The notes below the pieces were generated by a model, which did not search any database, was not told the DNA's origin, and worked only from the letters and a program-made list of their open reading frames with translations. The position numbers and the translations under genes were made by a program. Shown here in pieces: positions 1-7,689 of a stretch of 41,181 nt of DNA (positions within the stretch are counted from its first letter, which is position 1; the number at the start of each line of letters is the position of its first letter). The stretch lies in the NCBI GenBank assembly GCA_017471245.1, contig JAFUVB010000012.1, positions 1 to 41,181 on the forward strand. The letters run 5' to 3'. The stretch is from Prevotella sp. (GTDB lineage: Bacteria > Bacteroidota > Bacteroidia > Bacteroidales > Bacteroidaceae).

Positions 1-1336
1 AAACATTGACTGCTTCTTGCTGATTCTCGCGTAGTACGCCATTAAAATGAATGGATATTGCCCTACCGTGATTCGTCTTGTCCTCAAACCGATAGGCAAC
101 ATTCTTCTCCTGAAATAGTGTGGTAACTGCATCCTCACATCCGCGAGGAAGTGCAAGATATTCGTCCGTCAGGTCTGCGCAGGAAATAATGCGTGGTGTC
201 TGGTAGGTGGACAGTCGTAGAGCCTGTTTGCTATAGAACTCAGGATTTCGGAACGATGCAATACGTCTGAGATGGTTGAGGACTTTAGAGGAAAGCTGGC
301 TTAACGGGATGTAAAGCATATTCGACCGTGTGACGACAATTTCCGAGGAGAAGTCAGACTTCTCTATCTTAGTGTTTGTCGGCACTTCCCATGGTTTGCT
401 TTCGCTTGTTTTTGACAGATCTCCAAGTGGTATGATATTGGCTGTTTGTTTCAATATCTCTTCCAATACAGATGCTGAGAGCTTACCTACATTCAGCAGG
501 TATTCCCATTGGTCAGGGAAAGGCTCAAAGTATTCATTCACGAAAACGCTATTGCCATTCTTCCGAGCATTACCTTGTAGAGGTAGTGCAACGAGATTGC
601 CGAGTCCACCTTCTGGCAAAGTGTCCTGGTTAGGAAAGAATCTATCATATGACTTGAAAGAAATCCGTCCATCTCTATTCATCGCTTCTGTTAGGATAGC
701 ATTACCCAACCTCCGAGCTTTGACTGCCAAAACAGAGGTTTCAAAGAAAATCCAGATATGAGCACCACTGCCAGAGCGCGAACGCTCTATAGAGCAAGGA
801 ACACCCCAACTCTTACAGACATCAACAAAGGCCACCACGTCTTCCTGATAGCCATGTTCACAATTTTTATCATCGAAATCGGTACACAGCAAGTTGCATG
901 TATTGTCCTCATTGAGTACATAGAGTCCTATCACATCCCTGCCAGCTGCGTCTTTTCCTTCTAAATGGCGGTAGACATCATTATCCGTCAATGGAGCAAA
1001 CAGACGATTCGGGCATTCTGCACACTTGAACTTTCGTTTATCGCAGAGTTGACGATTCCATTCGTTCAAGCATACTGGCTGATAGCCACCCTTTCCGCTC
1101 GTCTTGCTGTACCACCTCCTGGCAAAAACATCCTCGCGTCCTTTGAACAAGCTCCGAAACAAGTCTACTTTTTCTTGAAGCGAAAGAGCTTGCATGGCAG
1201 TGGGTTTCCGAACAACAGGCACAACATCTTCGCCCAACCGTTTCTTTAGTTCGGCATTCTCGGTTTCCAACTCCTTGATACGCTCAAGAAGCTGTTGACG
1301 TTCAATTATCCAGTTGTTATAGTTCTGAATTTCCAT
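1..1336 (-). CDS. TOTE-type archaeo-eukaryotic primase/SF2 helicase, N-terminal part
   Basis: Leftward gene cut by the window edge; 445 residues are readable without a stop. Residues 10-35 form a charged coiled coil. A cysteine cluster (C89, C98, C105, C108, including KCAECPNR) looks metal-binding. Primase signatures follow: LLCTDFDDK with the acidic pair D153/D155, SRSGSGAHIWIFFE (residues 186-199) with the conserved His193, and YDRFFPNQD with D231. The readable end, LRENQQEAVN, looks like the Q motif that opens an SF2 helicase, so the helicase lies off the window. Primase-plus-helicase proteins of this kind are known from TOTE conflict systems, thought to act against invading DNA. The gene starts 51 bp after rloB on the same strand and probably shares its promoter. 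ATG 1336 was chosen because it precedes the coiled coil; two nearby ATGs are in other frames. The family call is firm; the exact activity is inferred. Confidence 0.85.
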   Translation of the reverse strand, partial: MEIQNYNNWIIERQQLLERIKELETENAELKKRLGEDVVPVVRKPTAMQALSLQEKVDLFRSLFKGREDVFARRWYSKTSGKGGYQPVCLNEWNRQLCDKRKFKCAECPNRLFAPLTDNDVYRHLEGKDAAGRDVIGLYVLNEDNTCNLLCTDFDDKNCEHGYQEDVVAFVDVCKSWGVPCSIERSRSGSGAHIWIFFETSVLAVKARRLGNAILTEAMNRDGRISFKSYDRFFPNQDTLPEGGLGNLVALPLQGNARKNGNSVFVNEYFEPFPDQWEYLLNVGKLSASVLEEILKQTANIIPLGDLSKTSESKPWEVPTNTKIEKSDFSSEIVVTRSNMLYIPLSQLSSKVLNHLRRIASFRNPEFYSKQALRLSTYQTPRIISCADLTDEYLALPRGCEDAVTTLFQEKNVAYRFEDKTNHGRAISIHFNGVLRENQQEAVNV

Positions 1337-1387
1337 TCTTGCATAGCCTCCCCTTCTGATTACCCTATGGCCGCCTGCATTTAATTA

Positions 1388-1972
1388 CTATTTGTTGAGA
1401 TTGCCAAGCAATTCAAATACCTTGTGAATCTCTGAATATGCAATTCTGTCTTCTGGATATGTCTTACTCATGGCAGAAAGCCTTTCAGCATTCGCTTTGG
1501 CTCGTTCCAAATCGCCGTTGGCAACAAGGAAGTCGTAAAGCTTGGTTTTGATAAAATACCGTTTGGTCTTCTCGTAGCCTGGCATATACTTCCTAAGCTC
1601 GAGTATCAGTTGGTCATAATTCTGGTATCGTCTGACAGTATTATCGGGCAAGAAATGCAACAGGAACCAAAACTCCGTGCAGGGACAGGTTTCGATGAAC
1701 ATGATGTCATGATTCTCCTTACGGTTCTTGAAAGACTGATATTTCTGCATTTCTGCCGGTTTCTCATAGAGCCTGTCCATGTCTATCAAGCATACAACAT
1801 AGTCATAATGCTCCACCAACTTTGCCTTGGCCAGTTTCAAAATGTGCTCAATATCGGCATGTTGAGGGAACCCCGGCGACAACTTAAATGGATATCGTTT
1901 GGCGATGCGAAGAGATTCAAAGTAGAACCACTCTGTTTCGCCTTCGCCAATGATAGCAATTGACTTTTTCAT
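1388..1972 (-). CDS. rloB: RloB-like TOPRIM-family protein
   Basis: 194 residues. The N-terminus has IIGEGETEWFYFESL, which matches the glutamate motif of TOPRIM-type nucleases, and CLIDMDRLYE gives the Asp-x-Asp motif. This pattern and length fit the RloB family, whose members sit beside AAA ATPases in restriction-linked and abortive-infection-like loci. The start codon overlaps the end of the upstream ATPase gene by 4 bp (ATGA), so the two are translationally coupled. Inferred role: the effector nuclease of a two-gene defence unit, held or triggered by the ATPase. DUF4435/AriB-like TOPRIM proteins are a possible alternative relative, but the EGETE start is more RloB-like. The biological activity of this copy is not shown by sequence. 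Confidence 0.8.
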   Translation of the reverse strand: MKKSIAIIGEGETEWFYFESLRIAKRYPFKLSPGFPQHADIEHILKLAKAKLVEHYDYVVCLIDMDRLYEKPAEMQKYQSFKNRKENHDIMFIETCPCTEFWFLLHFLPDNTVRRYQNYDQLILELRKYMPGYEKTKRYFIKTKLYDFLVANGDLERAKANAERLSAMSKTYPEDRIAYSEIHKVFELLGNLNK

Positions 1973-3186
1973 CCCTCTATCTCTTTTAAGTCCAGATACT
2001 GACTGCCAAGGAATGGCAGATTGACGAGTTTACCCTGCTTATAAGCATTATACGGTGACAGGTTCTTGTGTAATCCCATAGAAGAAAGCCGCTCTATATG
2101 AGTTTCTCCTTCTGAATTCTTATCCGTGAACCACACCGTGTCACGACGCACAAAGTCTTCGTTCAGCAGGTTGATGTCGTGGGTCGTGAAGAGCAATTGG
2201 GAAGTGTTGTCACTATTGGCGATAAACACTTTAATCAAATAGGACAACAGTTCGTAATGAATGCTCGTTTCCAACTCGTCAATGGCAATGAAATGAGAAT
2301 CGAAGAGCAACTGTTTCAGAATGGTGGTCATACCCATGAAGCGCATGGTACCACGTGACTCATAGCTTTCTGGTAGGTCAAAAGTGCCATTGTCCGTTTT
2401 ATGCTTGAAGAGTAGTTCGGGTGTAGTCCCCATCTTTCGTAACTCCACATTATCAATATTGAAGTCGGAGGCTTTTAGCATAAATACCAAGAAACGTTTA
2501 AGTGAACCGTTGCGATCATTCTCCAAATAGTTTCGAGTGAAGTCAGAAAGTGAAACATCTGGTGTCAACTGGTCACTGCAATGCCTCGAGAAAAAATCAT
2601 AGACGGCATTCAACTGAGATGCCTCGACATTCGACTTTCCAAAAGCAGCAATCACGCTACAATTATTGACGGTATTGCCCTCAATAATCGTCTGGCTCTT
2701 CTGAGTCAACTTGGCTTTAGTACTGAAAGTAATCTCCGTAGCATCCTTTACCTTATTATAAATACGGCGATAGAGGTTCGTTGGACGGTTTGTGGTATAG
2801 ACCATCAACGTCTCTTCATAGATACGAACGTCATCAAACTCAATATTCAGCACATAGCGTACCCCTTCAAGATAGAAGTCCATACCCATACGGCAATGTC
2901 CGTTTCTTGACTGTTCATCCAGCAGGAAGGGAACCAGTTTCATCGACTCGTTCCTGTCCTGAGGCACACGCAGCATCAGTTGTTTGAAAAATGAGAGTGC
3001 CTTTAATACATTACTCTTACCTGAAGCGTTGGCACCATAGATAACACCAATCTTTAACAGACTGACGTCATCCGTCACTTTGCTACAATACTCCTCGTTC
3101 ATAAACTTGTCGGGCGTGGCCACGAAACTAATCATCTGCTCACTCCTGATGGAGAAAAAATTACTGACTCTAAACTCTGCTATCAT
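1969..3186 (-). CDS. rloA: AAA-family ATPase, RloA-like
   Basis: 405 residues from ATG 3186. It opens MIAEFRVSNFFSIRSEQ, the usual start of OLD/RecF-like ABC ATPases. Walker A is GANASGKS near residues 51-58; the Walker B region is FIAIDELETSIH, and a switch His lies in FTTHDINLLNE. The frame stays open upstream to 3381, but a Bacteroidetes promoter at 3210-3240 places transcription start just before 3186, and the upstream codons come from a recombinase fragment in another frame. With RloB (4-bp overlap) and the primase-helicase it forms one leftward operon. Likely role: ATP-dependent sensor that controls the RloB nuclease. The name rloA rests on the RloB partner and AAA type; other OLD-like ATPases look similar. 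Confidence 0.82.
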   Translation of the reverse strand: MIAEFRVSNFFSIRSEQMISFVATPDKFMNEEYCSKVTDDVSLLKIGVIYGANASGKSNVLKALSFFKQLMLRVPQDRNESMKLVPFLLDEQSRNGHCRMGMDFYLEGVRYVLNIEFDDVRIYEETLMVYTTNRPTNLYRRIYNKVKDATEITFSTKAKLTQKSQTIIEGNTVNNCSVIAAFGKSNVEASQLNAVYDFFSRHCSDQLTPDVSLSDFTRNYLENDRNGSLKRFLVFMLKASDFNIDNVELRKMGTTPELLFKHKTDNGTFDLPESYESRGTMRFMGMTTILKQLLFDSHFIAIDELETSIHYELLSYLIKVFIANSDNTSQLLFTTHDINLLNEDFVRRDTVWFTDKNSEGETHIERLSSMGLHKNLSPYNAYKQGKLVNLPFLGSQYLDLKEIEG

Positions 3187-3209
3187 ACGCTTATCATTGA
3201 AAATCGCTA

Positions 3210-3240
3210 CAAAGATAGAATAAAAATATCTAATATCAAA
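3210..3240 (-). promoter_or_regulatory. Promoter of the rloA-rloB-primase operon
   Basis: On the minus strand TTTG (3240-3237), 19 bp, then TATCTTTG (3217-3210). This matches the Bacteroidetes TTTG/TAnnTTTG consensus and lies 23 bp before the ATG at 3186, which also supports that start. Confidence 0.75.
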
Positions 3241-3329
3241 ATTTATTTTGGATTTTCGTAGAATATTTACGATTTTCTCAATTAAAATGAGTTTATAGTT
3301 AAACCAATGACTGCAGTAAGCACCGTTGC

Positions 3330-3512
3330 ATTTTTTCCGTAATGACAGCACTTGAAGTAGCCAAGCAGGAATATATCGCATACCTTTTCCTCCACACCCT
3401 CCAACTTCATATCCTACATAGCATCTATCTCCTCATCTATTAGGTAGATCTCAGTCCGAGTTTCTTCCTCCTTGACTGTCCTCTCCTTCCATACCTTCAG
3501 CGAAACGGCATT
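3330..3512 (-). pseudogene. Tyrosine recombinase (integrase) fragment
   Basis: Reading leftward from 3512 the frame gives NAVSLKVWKERTVKEEE, then EIYLIDEEIDAM, a TAG stop, then DMKLEGVEEKVCDIFLLGYF before the similarity ends. This resembles the middle of Bacteroidetes phage-type integrases, from the core-binding domain into the catalytic domain (YLTxxEI...LxLxGxxExVRDxFLxGxxTxxR). No start, catalytic Arg or Tyr remains and an in-frame stop is present. The fragment sits just upstream of the RloAB operon and suggests the defence genes arrived with, or beside, a mobile element. The family call comes from motif resemblance only. Confidence 0.55.
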
Positions 3513-3973
3513 CGTGTTGTACCCTCTTTGCTGCAAAGTTGCAGAGTTTGCGAAAGCAGGTCACGTATTCCTTTTTTTTGTAATTTCTCGTGTTTTTGAC
3601 CGTTGAGCATTAAATATTACATTGAATACTGTCCTCTATAAGTGCAAAAGCATAGGTTTCAGTAACCTAAAGCGGAGGTTTTGGTCATCAAAAGCTTAGT
3701 TCTGCTACATAAAAACTTAGGCTTTTCTTGAAGAAAGCATTGAACATTAACCATTGAACATCAACGATTGTTTATGATGATTATATCTCATAGTCAACGC
3801 TCAATGGTCAATGTTCAATGGTCAATGGTAAAAAGGTCAATGGTTTTCAACACTTCCTGCAAGGGAAAATGCTTTTCGCGCATCGGAGCACAAACCGTTG
3901 GTAATTAGGTTCAAGCAAATTGCCTTTTTATCGATGGTAGAGCGATTGAAATGATGTGGCCGACAGCCGCATT
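3513..3973. other. Intergenic region with 7-bp repeat arrays
   Basis: No gene is supported. The left half is AT-rich and holds imperfect copies of a motif like AAGCTTAGGTTTT (about 3645-3735). From 3739 to 3843 there are two short arrays of a 7-bp unit, described separately. No clear terminator hairpin for the flanking genes was recognised. Confidence 0.5.
3739..3843. repeat. Heptamer arrays, CAATGGT family, two orientations
   Basis: 3739-3770 reads as 7-bp units ATTGAAC, ATTAACC, ATTGAAC, ATCAACG. 3794-3828 reads as CAACGCT, CAATGGT, CAATGTT, CAATGGT, CAATGGT, with one more CAATGG after a short interruption. The two blocks are in opposite orientation and could pair. The same unit recurs at 5723-5795. 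Confidence 0.8.
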
Positions 3974-5173
3974 TTATTTCAACTGTTTGCCGTCAGCGAA
4001 AGCCTTGCCAACGGTTTTGCCAAGCTGAATATAAGTGTGGTGAACAGGATCGTAGGTGATAATACCCATTTTCTCCACGTCAGGTTTTCCGTCGGCTGCC
4101 AGATACTTTTCGTCGCAGAGCACGTTCACAATCTCTGCCACAAGGTTGTACCCGCTTTCAGATTCATCAATTTTCTGCTTCACGCGGCATTCGAGGGTCA
4201 ATGGCAGATTCGTGAAAACCGGTGCATTCACGTTGGGAGCCTTCTCGATATTCCAGCCAGTGCGCTCCATCTTGTCGGGAGTGTTTCGTCCACTTACGAT
4301 GCCCACATAGTCGGCTGCCACCATTGTCTCTGCTGTAGCGAAACTGATGGTTAGGGCATCATTGTTCTTGAGGTTGTCGGTCGTGGCATGGGAACCGAGC
4401 GAAATCATAATCTCATGCATGTCCCACTGACCGCCCCAAGCTGCATTCATAGCGTTGGGCTTACCGTTCTTGTCGTATGTGCCAATAATCAGCACGGGTT
4501 GTGGAATTACCCACGGGTTTGATTTGAAACTTTTCATCGCTTTTACTGTATTAGTGTTTAACTTGCTGTTTAATGCTTTTTGTATGTCGGCATCAATGTT
4601 TGCCATTTTGTCTGTCGGCTCATATCGTTTCACCACTTGGCCGTCACGAGTAACGAGGAACTTGGTGAAGTTCCATTTGATGTCAGATTTCTTGTCGTAA
4701 TCAGCATCTTTCTTGCGTAGCATGCCATCCATCATCTTGCCCCTTTGGTCGGTGAGGTCAAAGCCAGAGAATCCTTTCTGTTGTTTCAGATAGGTGAACA
4801 ATGGTGACTCATTGGCTCCGTTCACATCTATTTTGTCGAACTGAGGAAACTGAATATCGAAGTTGGCTGTGCAGAATTCGTGTATTTCCTGAATGGTGCC
4901 AGGTGCTTGTGCTCCAAACTGATTGCAGGGGAAGTCGAGGATCTCGAGTCCTTCGGCTTGATACTTCTCGTAGAGCGCCTCCAGTTCCTTGTACTGAGGA
5001 GTGAATCCGCATCGGGTGGCAGTGTTCACGATCAGCAGTACCTTGCCTTTGTACGCCGACAATGACACGTCTTTTCCTGCATCGTCCTTCACCTTGATGT
5101 CATAGATACTCTGCGCTGATGCTCCCAGCGCACATAAAGTTGCCAATAGGCAGATAGTCATTAGTCTTTTCAT
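3974..5173 (-). CDS. Exported glutathione peroxidase fused to flavin reductase
   Basis: 399 residues from ATG 5173; a TTG three codons earlier is less likely. Residues 1-21 are a signal peptide ending ASA-Q. Residues about 22-195 are a glutathione peroxidase with the peroxidatic Cys in NTATRCGFTPQY, FPCNQFG and KWNFTKFLV (Cys, Gln, Trp, Asn tetrad; no selenocysteine). From an internal Met (MKSFKSNPWVIPQPVLIIGTYD, split here: MKSFKSNPW then VIPQPVLIIGTYD) to the end is a flavin reductase-like FMN-binding split barrel with NAMNAAWGGQW. The linker resembles an untranslated spacer, and one neighbouring frame has a TAA at 4560-4558, so this may be a recent fusion of two adjacent genes. A signal peptide on an FMN reductase domain is odd. 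It lies 86 bp downstream of the OhrR-type regulator and probably shares its operon. Confidence 0.82.
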   Translation of the reverse strand: MKRLMTICLLATLCALGASAQSIYDIKVKDDAGKDVSLSAYKGKVLLIVNTATRCGFTPQYKELEALYEKYQAEGLEILDFPCNQFGAQAPGTIQEIHEFCTANFDIQFPQFDKIDVNGANESPLFTYLKQQKGFSGFDLTDQRGKMMDGMLRKKDADYDKKSDIKWNFTKFLVTRDGQVVKRYEPTDKMANIDADIQKALNSKLNTNTVKAMKSFKSNPWVIPQPVLIIGTYDKNGKPNAMNAAWGGQWDMHEIMISLGSHATTDNLKNNDALTISFATAETMVAADYVGIVSGRNTPDKMERTGWNIEKAPNVNAPVFTNLPLTLECRVKQKIDESESGYNLVAEIVNVLCDEKYLAADGKPDVEKMGIITYDPVHHTYIQLGKTVGKAFADGKQLK

Positions 5174-5259
5174 TGCTGTCAATTTGTTTTCTAATCATTA
5201 TAAAGTTTCTTGCCGTTCCCCCAGCCGTCGGTCAACTACGGGTTGGGGAAAGCATTTGT

Positions 5260-5706
5260 TCAATTCTTCTTCAGCGTTTCTATCAGTGCATCCAGTTCTT
5301 GCGCCAAATGGTGGTAGTCCTTTGGTTTAAGCGGACATGCTGCGAGTTGCTTGCCCATGCCAGCGGGGATGAGTTCGCAGGCTCGCTCCTCCATCGCCCT
5401 GCCCTTTTCCGTCAGGCTGACGATCTGCTGGCGTTTGTCCTGCTCACCTTTATGGCGACATACGAGACCCAGCTTCTCCATGCGCTGGAGCAATGGAGTG
5501 ACGGTGTTCGTCTCCAAAAGCAACCTGTGGGCAATGTCGTTCACGGGCTGGGTGTCCTTTTCCCACAGCACCATCAGTACCAGATACTGCGGATAGGTGA
5601 TGCCCAGCTCCGAGAACATCGGCGTATAAGCCTGCGTGATTAGTCGAGCAGCTGTATAGAGCCGGAAGCAAATCTGATTGTCAATCTGTAATTCTGCGTG
5701 AGCCAT
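5260..5706 (-). CDS. ohrR: MarR/OhrR-family peroxide-sensing repressor
   Basis: 148 residues with a winged helix-turn-helix. The N-terminus reads DNQICFRLYTAARLITQAY; Cys13 sits where OhrR proteins carry the reactive cysteine that senses organic hydroperoxides. The recognition region is TNTVTPLLQRMEKLGLV and the wing is DKRQQIVSLTEKG, both typical of OhrR. It lies between two glutathione peroxidase genes on the same strand (85 and 86 bp gaps), so it likely represses its own operon through the inverted repeats at 6469-6530. Only one conserved cysteine of this type is near the N-terminus. The symbol is by family; binding has not been shown. Confidence 0.83.
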   Translation of the reverse strand: MAHAELQIDNQICFRLYTAARLITQAYTPMFSELGITYPQYLVLMVLWEKDTQPVNDIAHRLLLETNTVTPLLQRMEKLGLVCRHKGEQDKRQQIVSLTEKGRAMEERACELIPAGMGKQLAACPLKPKDYHHLAQELDALIETLKKN

Positions 5707-5722
5707 CCGATTATTCAGTATT

Positions 5723-5795
5723 CAATGTTCAATAATTAATGATCAACGGTCAATGATCAATGGTCAATGCTCAATGGTCAATGCTCAATGGTCAA
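5723..5795. repeat. Heptamer array of ten CAATGGT-like units
   Basis: Ten units keep a strict 7-bp register (CAATGTT, CAATAAT, TAATGAT, CAACGGT, CAATGAT, CAATGGT, CAATGCT, CAATGGT, CAATGCT, CAATGGT). The array fills the gap between the peroxidase gene and ohrR, and the peroxidase stop codon (5794-5792) lies inside it. Confidence 0.9.
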
Positions 5796-6334
5796 AGCAG
5801 CTCCTCCACGTCCTTTTCAAAGTCTTTCGGCTCTGTGGTGGGCGCATAGCGTTTGATGGTCTCACCGTCTTTCGAAATCAGGAACTTGGTGAAGTTCCAC
5901 AGGATGTCGCTGCCTTTCTCCACGCTCTTGCTGATCTTCTTCAGCATGGCGTGCGTGGCCTTAGCCTTCAGCCCCTTGTATTCTTCAGTGGGAGCCTGCT
6001 CCTTGAGATATTCAAAGATAGGCTCGGCAGCAGGACCGTTCACGTCGGTTTTCCTCATAATCTGGAACGTCACCCCATAGTTCAGCTGGCAGAACTCCTC
6101 AATCTGACTGTCAGAGCCCGGATCCTGCTCCTTAAACTGGTTGCAGGGGAATCCGATAATCACCAGTCCGCGGTCTTTATACTTCTGGTTCAGCTCCTCC
6201 AGTCCAGCGAACTGTGGGGTGAAACCACACTTGCTTGCCGTATTTACAATCAGTATCACCTTTCCTTCAAACTGCTTGAAGTCAATCTCTTTTCCTTTGC
6301 TTGTTAGCGCCTTGAAATCATAAATCTTTTTCAT
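5792..6334 (-). CDS. Glutathione peroxidase-family thiol peroxidase
   Basis: 180 residues, cytoplasmic (no signal peptide). It shows NTASKCGFTPQF with the peroxidatic Cys, GFPCNQFKEQDPG with the Gln, and LWNFTKFLI with Trp and Asn, the full Cys-Gln-Trp-Asn set of bacterial GPx/BtuE-like enzymes that reduce hydroperoxides, usually with thioredoxin. It is first in a run with ohrR and the exported GPx-flavin reductase fusion, so the cell has one internal and one exported peroxidase under what looks like shared peroxide control. Its start follows a promoter at 6449-6479 with a leader of about 115 bp. The stop codon sits within the heptamer array. Confidence 0.9.
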   Translation of the reverse strand: MKKIYDFKALTSKGKEIDFKQFEGKVILIVNTASKCGFTPQFAGLEELNQKYKDRGLVIIGFPCNQFKEQDPGSDSQIEEFCQLNYGVTFQIMRKTDVNGPAAEPIFEYLKEQAPTEEYKGLKAKATHAMLKKISKSVEKGSDILWNFTKFLISKDGETIKRYAPTTEPKDFEKDVEELL

Positions 6335-6448
6335 GTTCTTTTATCGTTATTTGTTTTTTGTTTTATTGTTTGGGGAATGTTGCCGTATGACAGATGTTGC
6401 ATGCCGAACATCCAGAAGAATTCTTCCCTATTTTGTTATATGTCGCTG

Positions 6449-6479
6449 CAAAGGTAGTGTATTTATTTTATATCGCAAG
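6449..6479 (-). promoter_or_regulatory. Promoter of the peroxidase operon
   Basis: Minus strand CTTG (6479-6476), 19 bp, TACCTTTG (6456-6449). The upstream box lies inside the first operator arm (6469-6486), so a bound repressor would block it. Confidence 0.65.
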
Positions 6480-6530
6480 CGATTTAATTAAAGCTTTAAG
6501 TATGTTTAACAATAAATCGCTTGCGATATA
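6469..6530. promoter_or_regulatory. Pair of inverted operator-like sites, probably for OhrR
   Basis: TATATCGCAAGCGATTTA (6469-6486) and its exact reverse complement TAAATCGCTTGCGATATA (6513-6530). Each 18-bp arm is itself nearly palindromic (14 of 18 positions), the form expected for a homodimeric MarR protein. The left arm covers the -33 box of the peroxidase promoter. Assignment to OhrR is inferred from position. Confidence 0.7.
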
Positions 6531-6555
6531 ATTTCTTTTGGAATTACAATCTCTT

Positions 6556-7125
6556 TCAGATTGTGCGTATCACCTTGCACGGATTTCCCACGGCAACGCT
6601 GTTTGAGGGAATATCGGCAGTGACCACTGACCCGGCTCCGATGGTCACATTGTCGCCAATGGTCACACCGGGCAAGATAGTGACGCTGCCCCCAATCCAC
6701 ACATTGTCTCCAATTGTTACGGGCTCTGCCCATTCTTGTCGCGAATTGCGCTCAATGGGGTCCGTGCTGTGGCAGGCAGTGTAAATGCTCACATTGGGAC
6801 CAATGAAACAGTCGTCGCCAATGGTGACGCGGGCTTCGTCGAGAACGGTGAAATTGAAGTTCGCAAAAAACCGTTTTCCCACGCTTATCTGCTTTCCATA
6901 GTCACAACGGAATGGTTGATTCACAATAATTTCTTCATCGTCGATATGCCCCAGCAGACCAAACAGGATTTCCTTCATCTTTTGTTTCTCCGACGGGTGC
7001 AGCGAGTTGAACAGATGAATCTTTTCTCTGGTCTCGCCCAGTTCGCGGATCAATTCCGGATCAATGGCAGAATATATTTCCCCTGCCAGCATCTTCTCCT
7101 TTTCGCTCATTCTTGGTTCTTTCAT
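6556..7125 (-). CDS. maa: Maltose/galactoside O-acetyltransferase-type hexapeptide transferase
   Basis: About 189 residues from ATG 7125. MSEKEKMLAGEIYSA is the typical start of the Maa/LacA/NodL family, followed by the family's N-terminal helical region and the left-handed beta helix built of hexapeptide repeats (TIGDDCFIGPNVSIYTACH, then VTIGDNVWIGGSVTILPGV). The catalytic His is in YTACHSTDP. It transfers acetyl from acetyl-CoA to sugar hydroxyls. Starts at 7131, 7125 and 7110 are all possible; the frame runs to 7218 but those codons lie upstream of the promoter box at 7148-7155. It shares its upstream region with the divergent zinc-ribbon gene. Natural substrate unknown. Confidence 0.85.
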   Translation of the reverse strand: MKEPRMSEKEKMLAGEIYSAIDPELIRELGETREKIHLFNSLHPSEKQKMKEILFGLLGHIDDEEIIVNQPFRCDYGKQISVGKRFFANFNFTVLDEARVTIGDDCFIGPNVSIYTACHSTDPIERNSRQEWAEPVTIGDNVWIGGSVTILPGVTIGDNVTIGAGSVVTADIPSNSVAVGNPCKVIRTI

Positions 7126-7147
7126 AAACATTCTTAAATAATTGCCG

Positions 7148-7184
7148 CAAATATAAATAAAAATTGCCAATTTGCGTAAATTTG
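7148..7184. promoter_or_regulatory. Back-to-back -7 boxes for acetyltransferase and zinc-ribbon genes
   Basis: Minus strand TATATTTG (7155-7148) faces the acetyltransferase; plus strand TAAATTTG (7177-7184) faces the gene at 7221. Neither has a good TTTG at -33. The two promoters overlap and could compete. Confidence 0.55.
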
Positions 7185-7220
7185 CCCTTATATTACAACA
7201 ATGTTTAAGAATCAGCACCT

Positions 7221-7514
7221 ATGGCATGGAAGAAGAAATACCGTTGCAAGGCATGTGGATACGAGGCGGATGTCTATGAGGGGCGCGGTCTGTTTCGGCA
7301 ACAGATAACAGCTATGTCATGCCCCGACTGCAAGACCATTCAAAATATTGTCGTGGGTGGCATCATTGCCGATGTGGCACCGTCATACAGGAGTGAGGTG
7401 GGGCGCCTGTGCCTGCGCTGCGGCAGCGACAACATCAGGATATGGGACAAGAAGACTTGTCCGAAGTGTCAGGGGATGATGGAGGAAACGGGAGAGAAAG
7501 AGTTCTGGACATAG
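7221..7514 (+). CDS. Small double zinc-ribbon protein
   Basis: 97 residues with CKACGY (C9, C12), CPDC, CLRCGS and CPKCQG, four Cys-x2-Cys knuckles that would form two zinc ribbons at the two ends of the chain. The middle (VVGGIIADVAPSYRSEVG) has no recognised motif. Such proteins are common and mostly uncharacterised; some bind nucleic acid or act as adaptors. It stands alone, divergent from the acetyltransferase, with a -7 box 36 bp upstream. An ATG at 7201 is out of frame. No specific function can be given. Confidence 0.8.
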   Translation: MAWKKKYRCKACGYEADVYEGRGLFRQQITAMSCPDCKTIQNIVVGGIIADVAPSYRSEVGRLCLRCGSDNIRIWDKKTCPKCQGMMEETGEKEFWT

Positions 7515-7689
7515 CGCTCATATTCCTCCATTCATGGCATTTATGAAGAAGCCAAGCCCCTCATCCCTCTACCTTATTACCTATAGAACGTGATGGTTGA
7601 TATTCATGAATGTATACTGTTGTGGTTGATGGACAGTTGCTTATTAAGCCGACAACCGACTAATGCTGAACCTCTGATTTATTTCTTCC

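Noticed and set aside
330-1249. Three rightward open frames at the left edge
   Set aside because: They lie antisense to the primase frame, which carries clear conserved motifs.
3187-3381. Longer N-terminus for the RloA-like ATPase
   Set aside because: The promoter lies inside it and the extra residues come from a shifted recombinase fragment.
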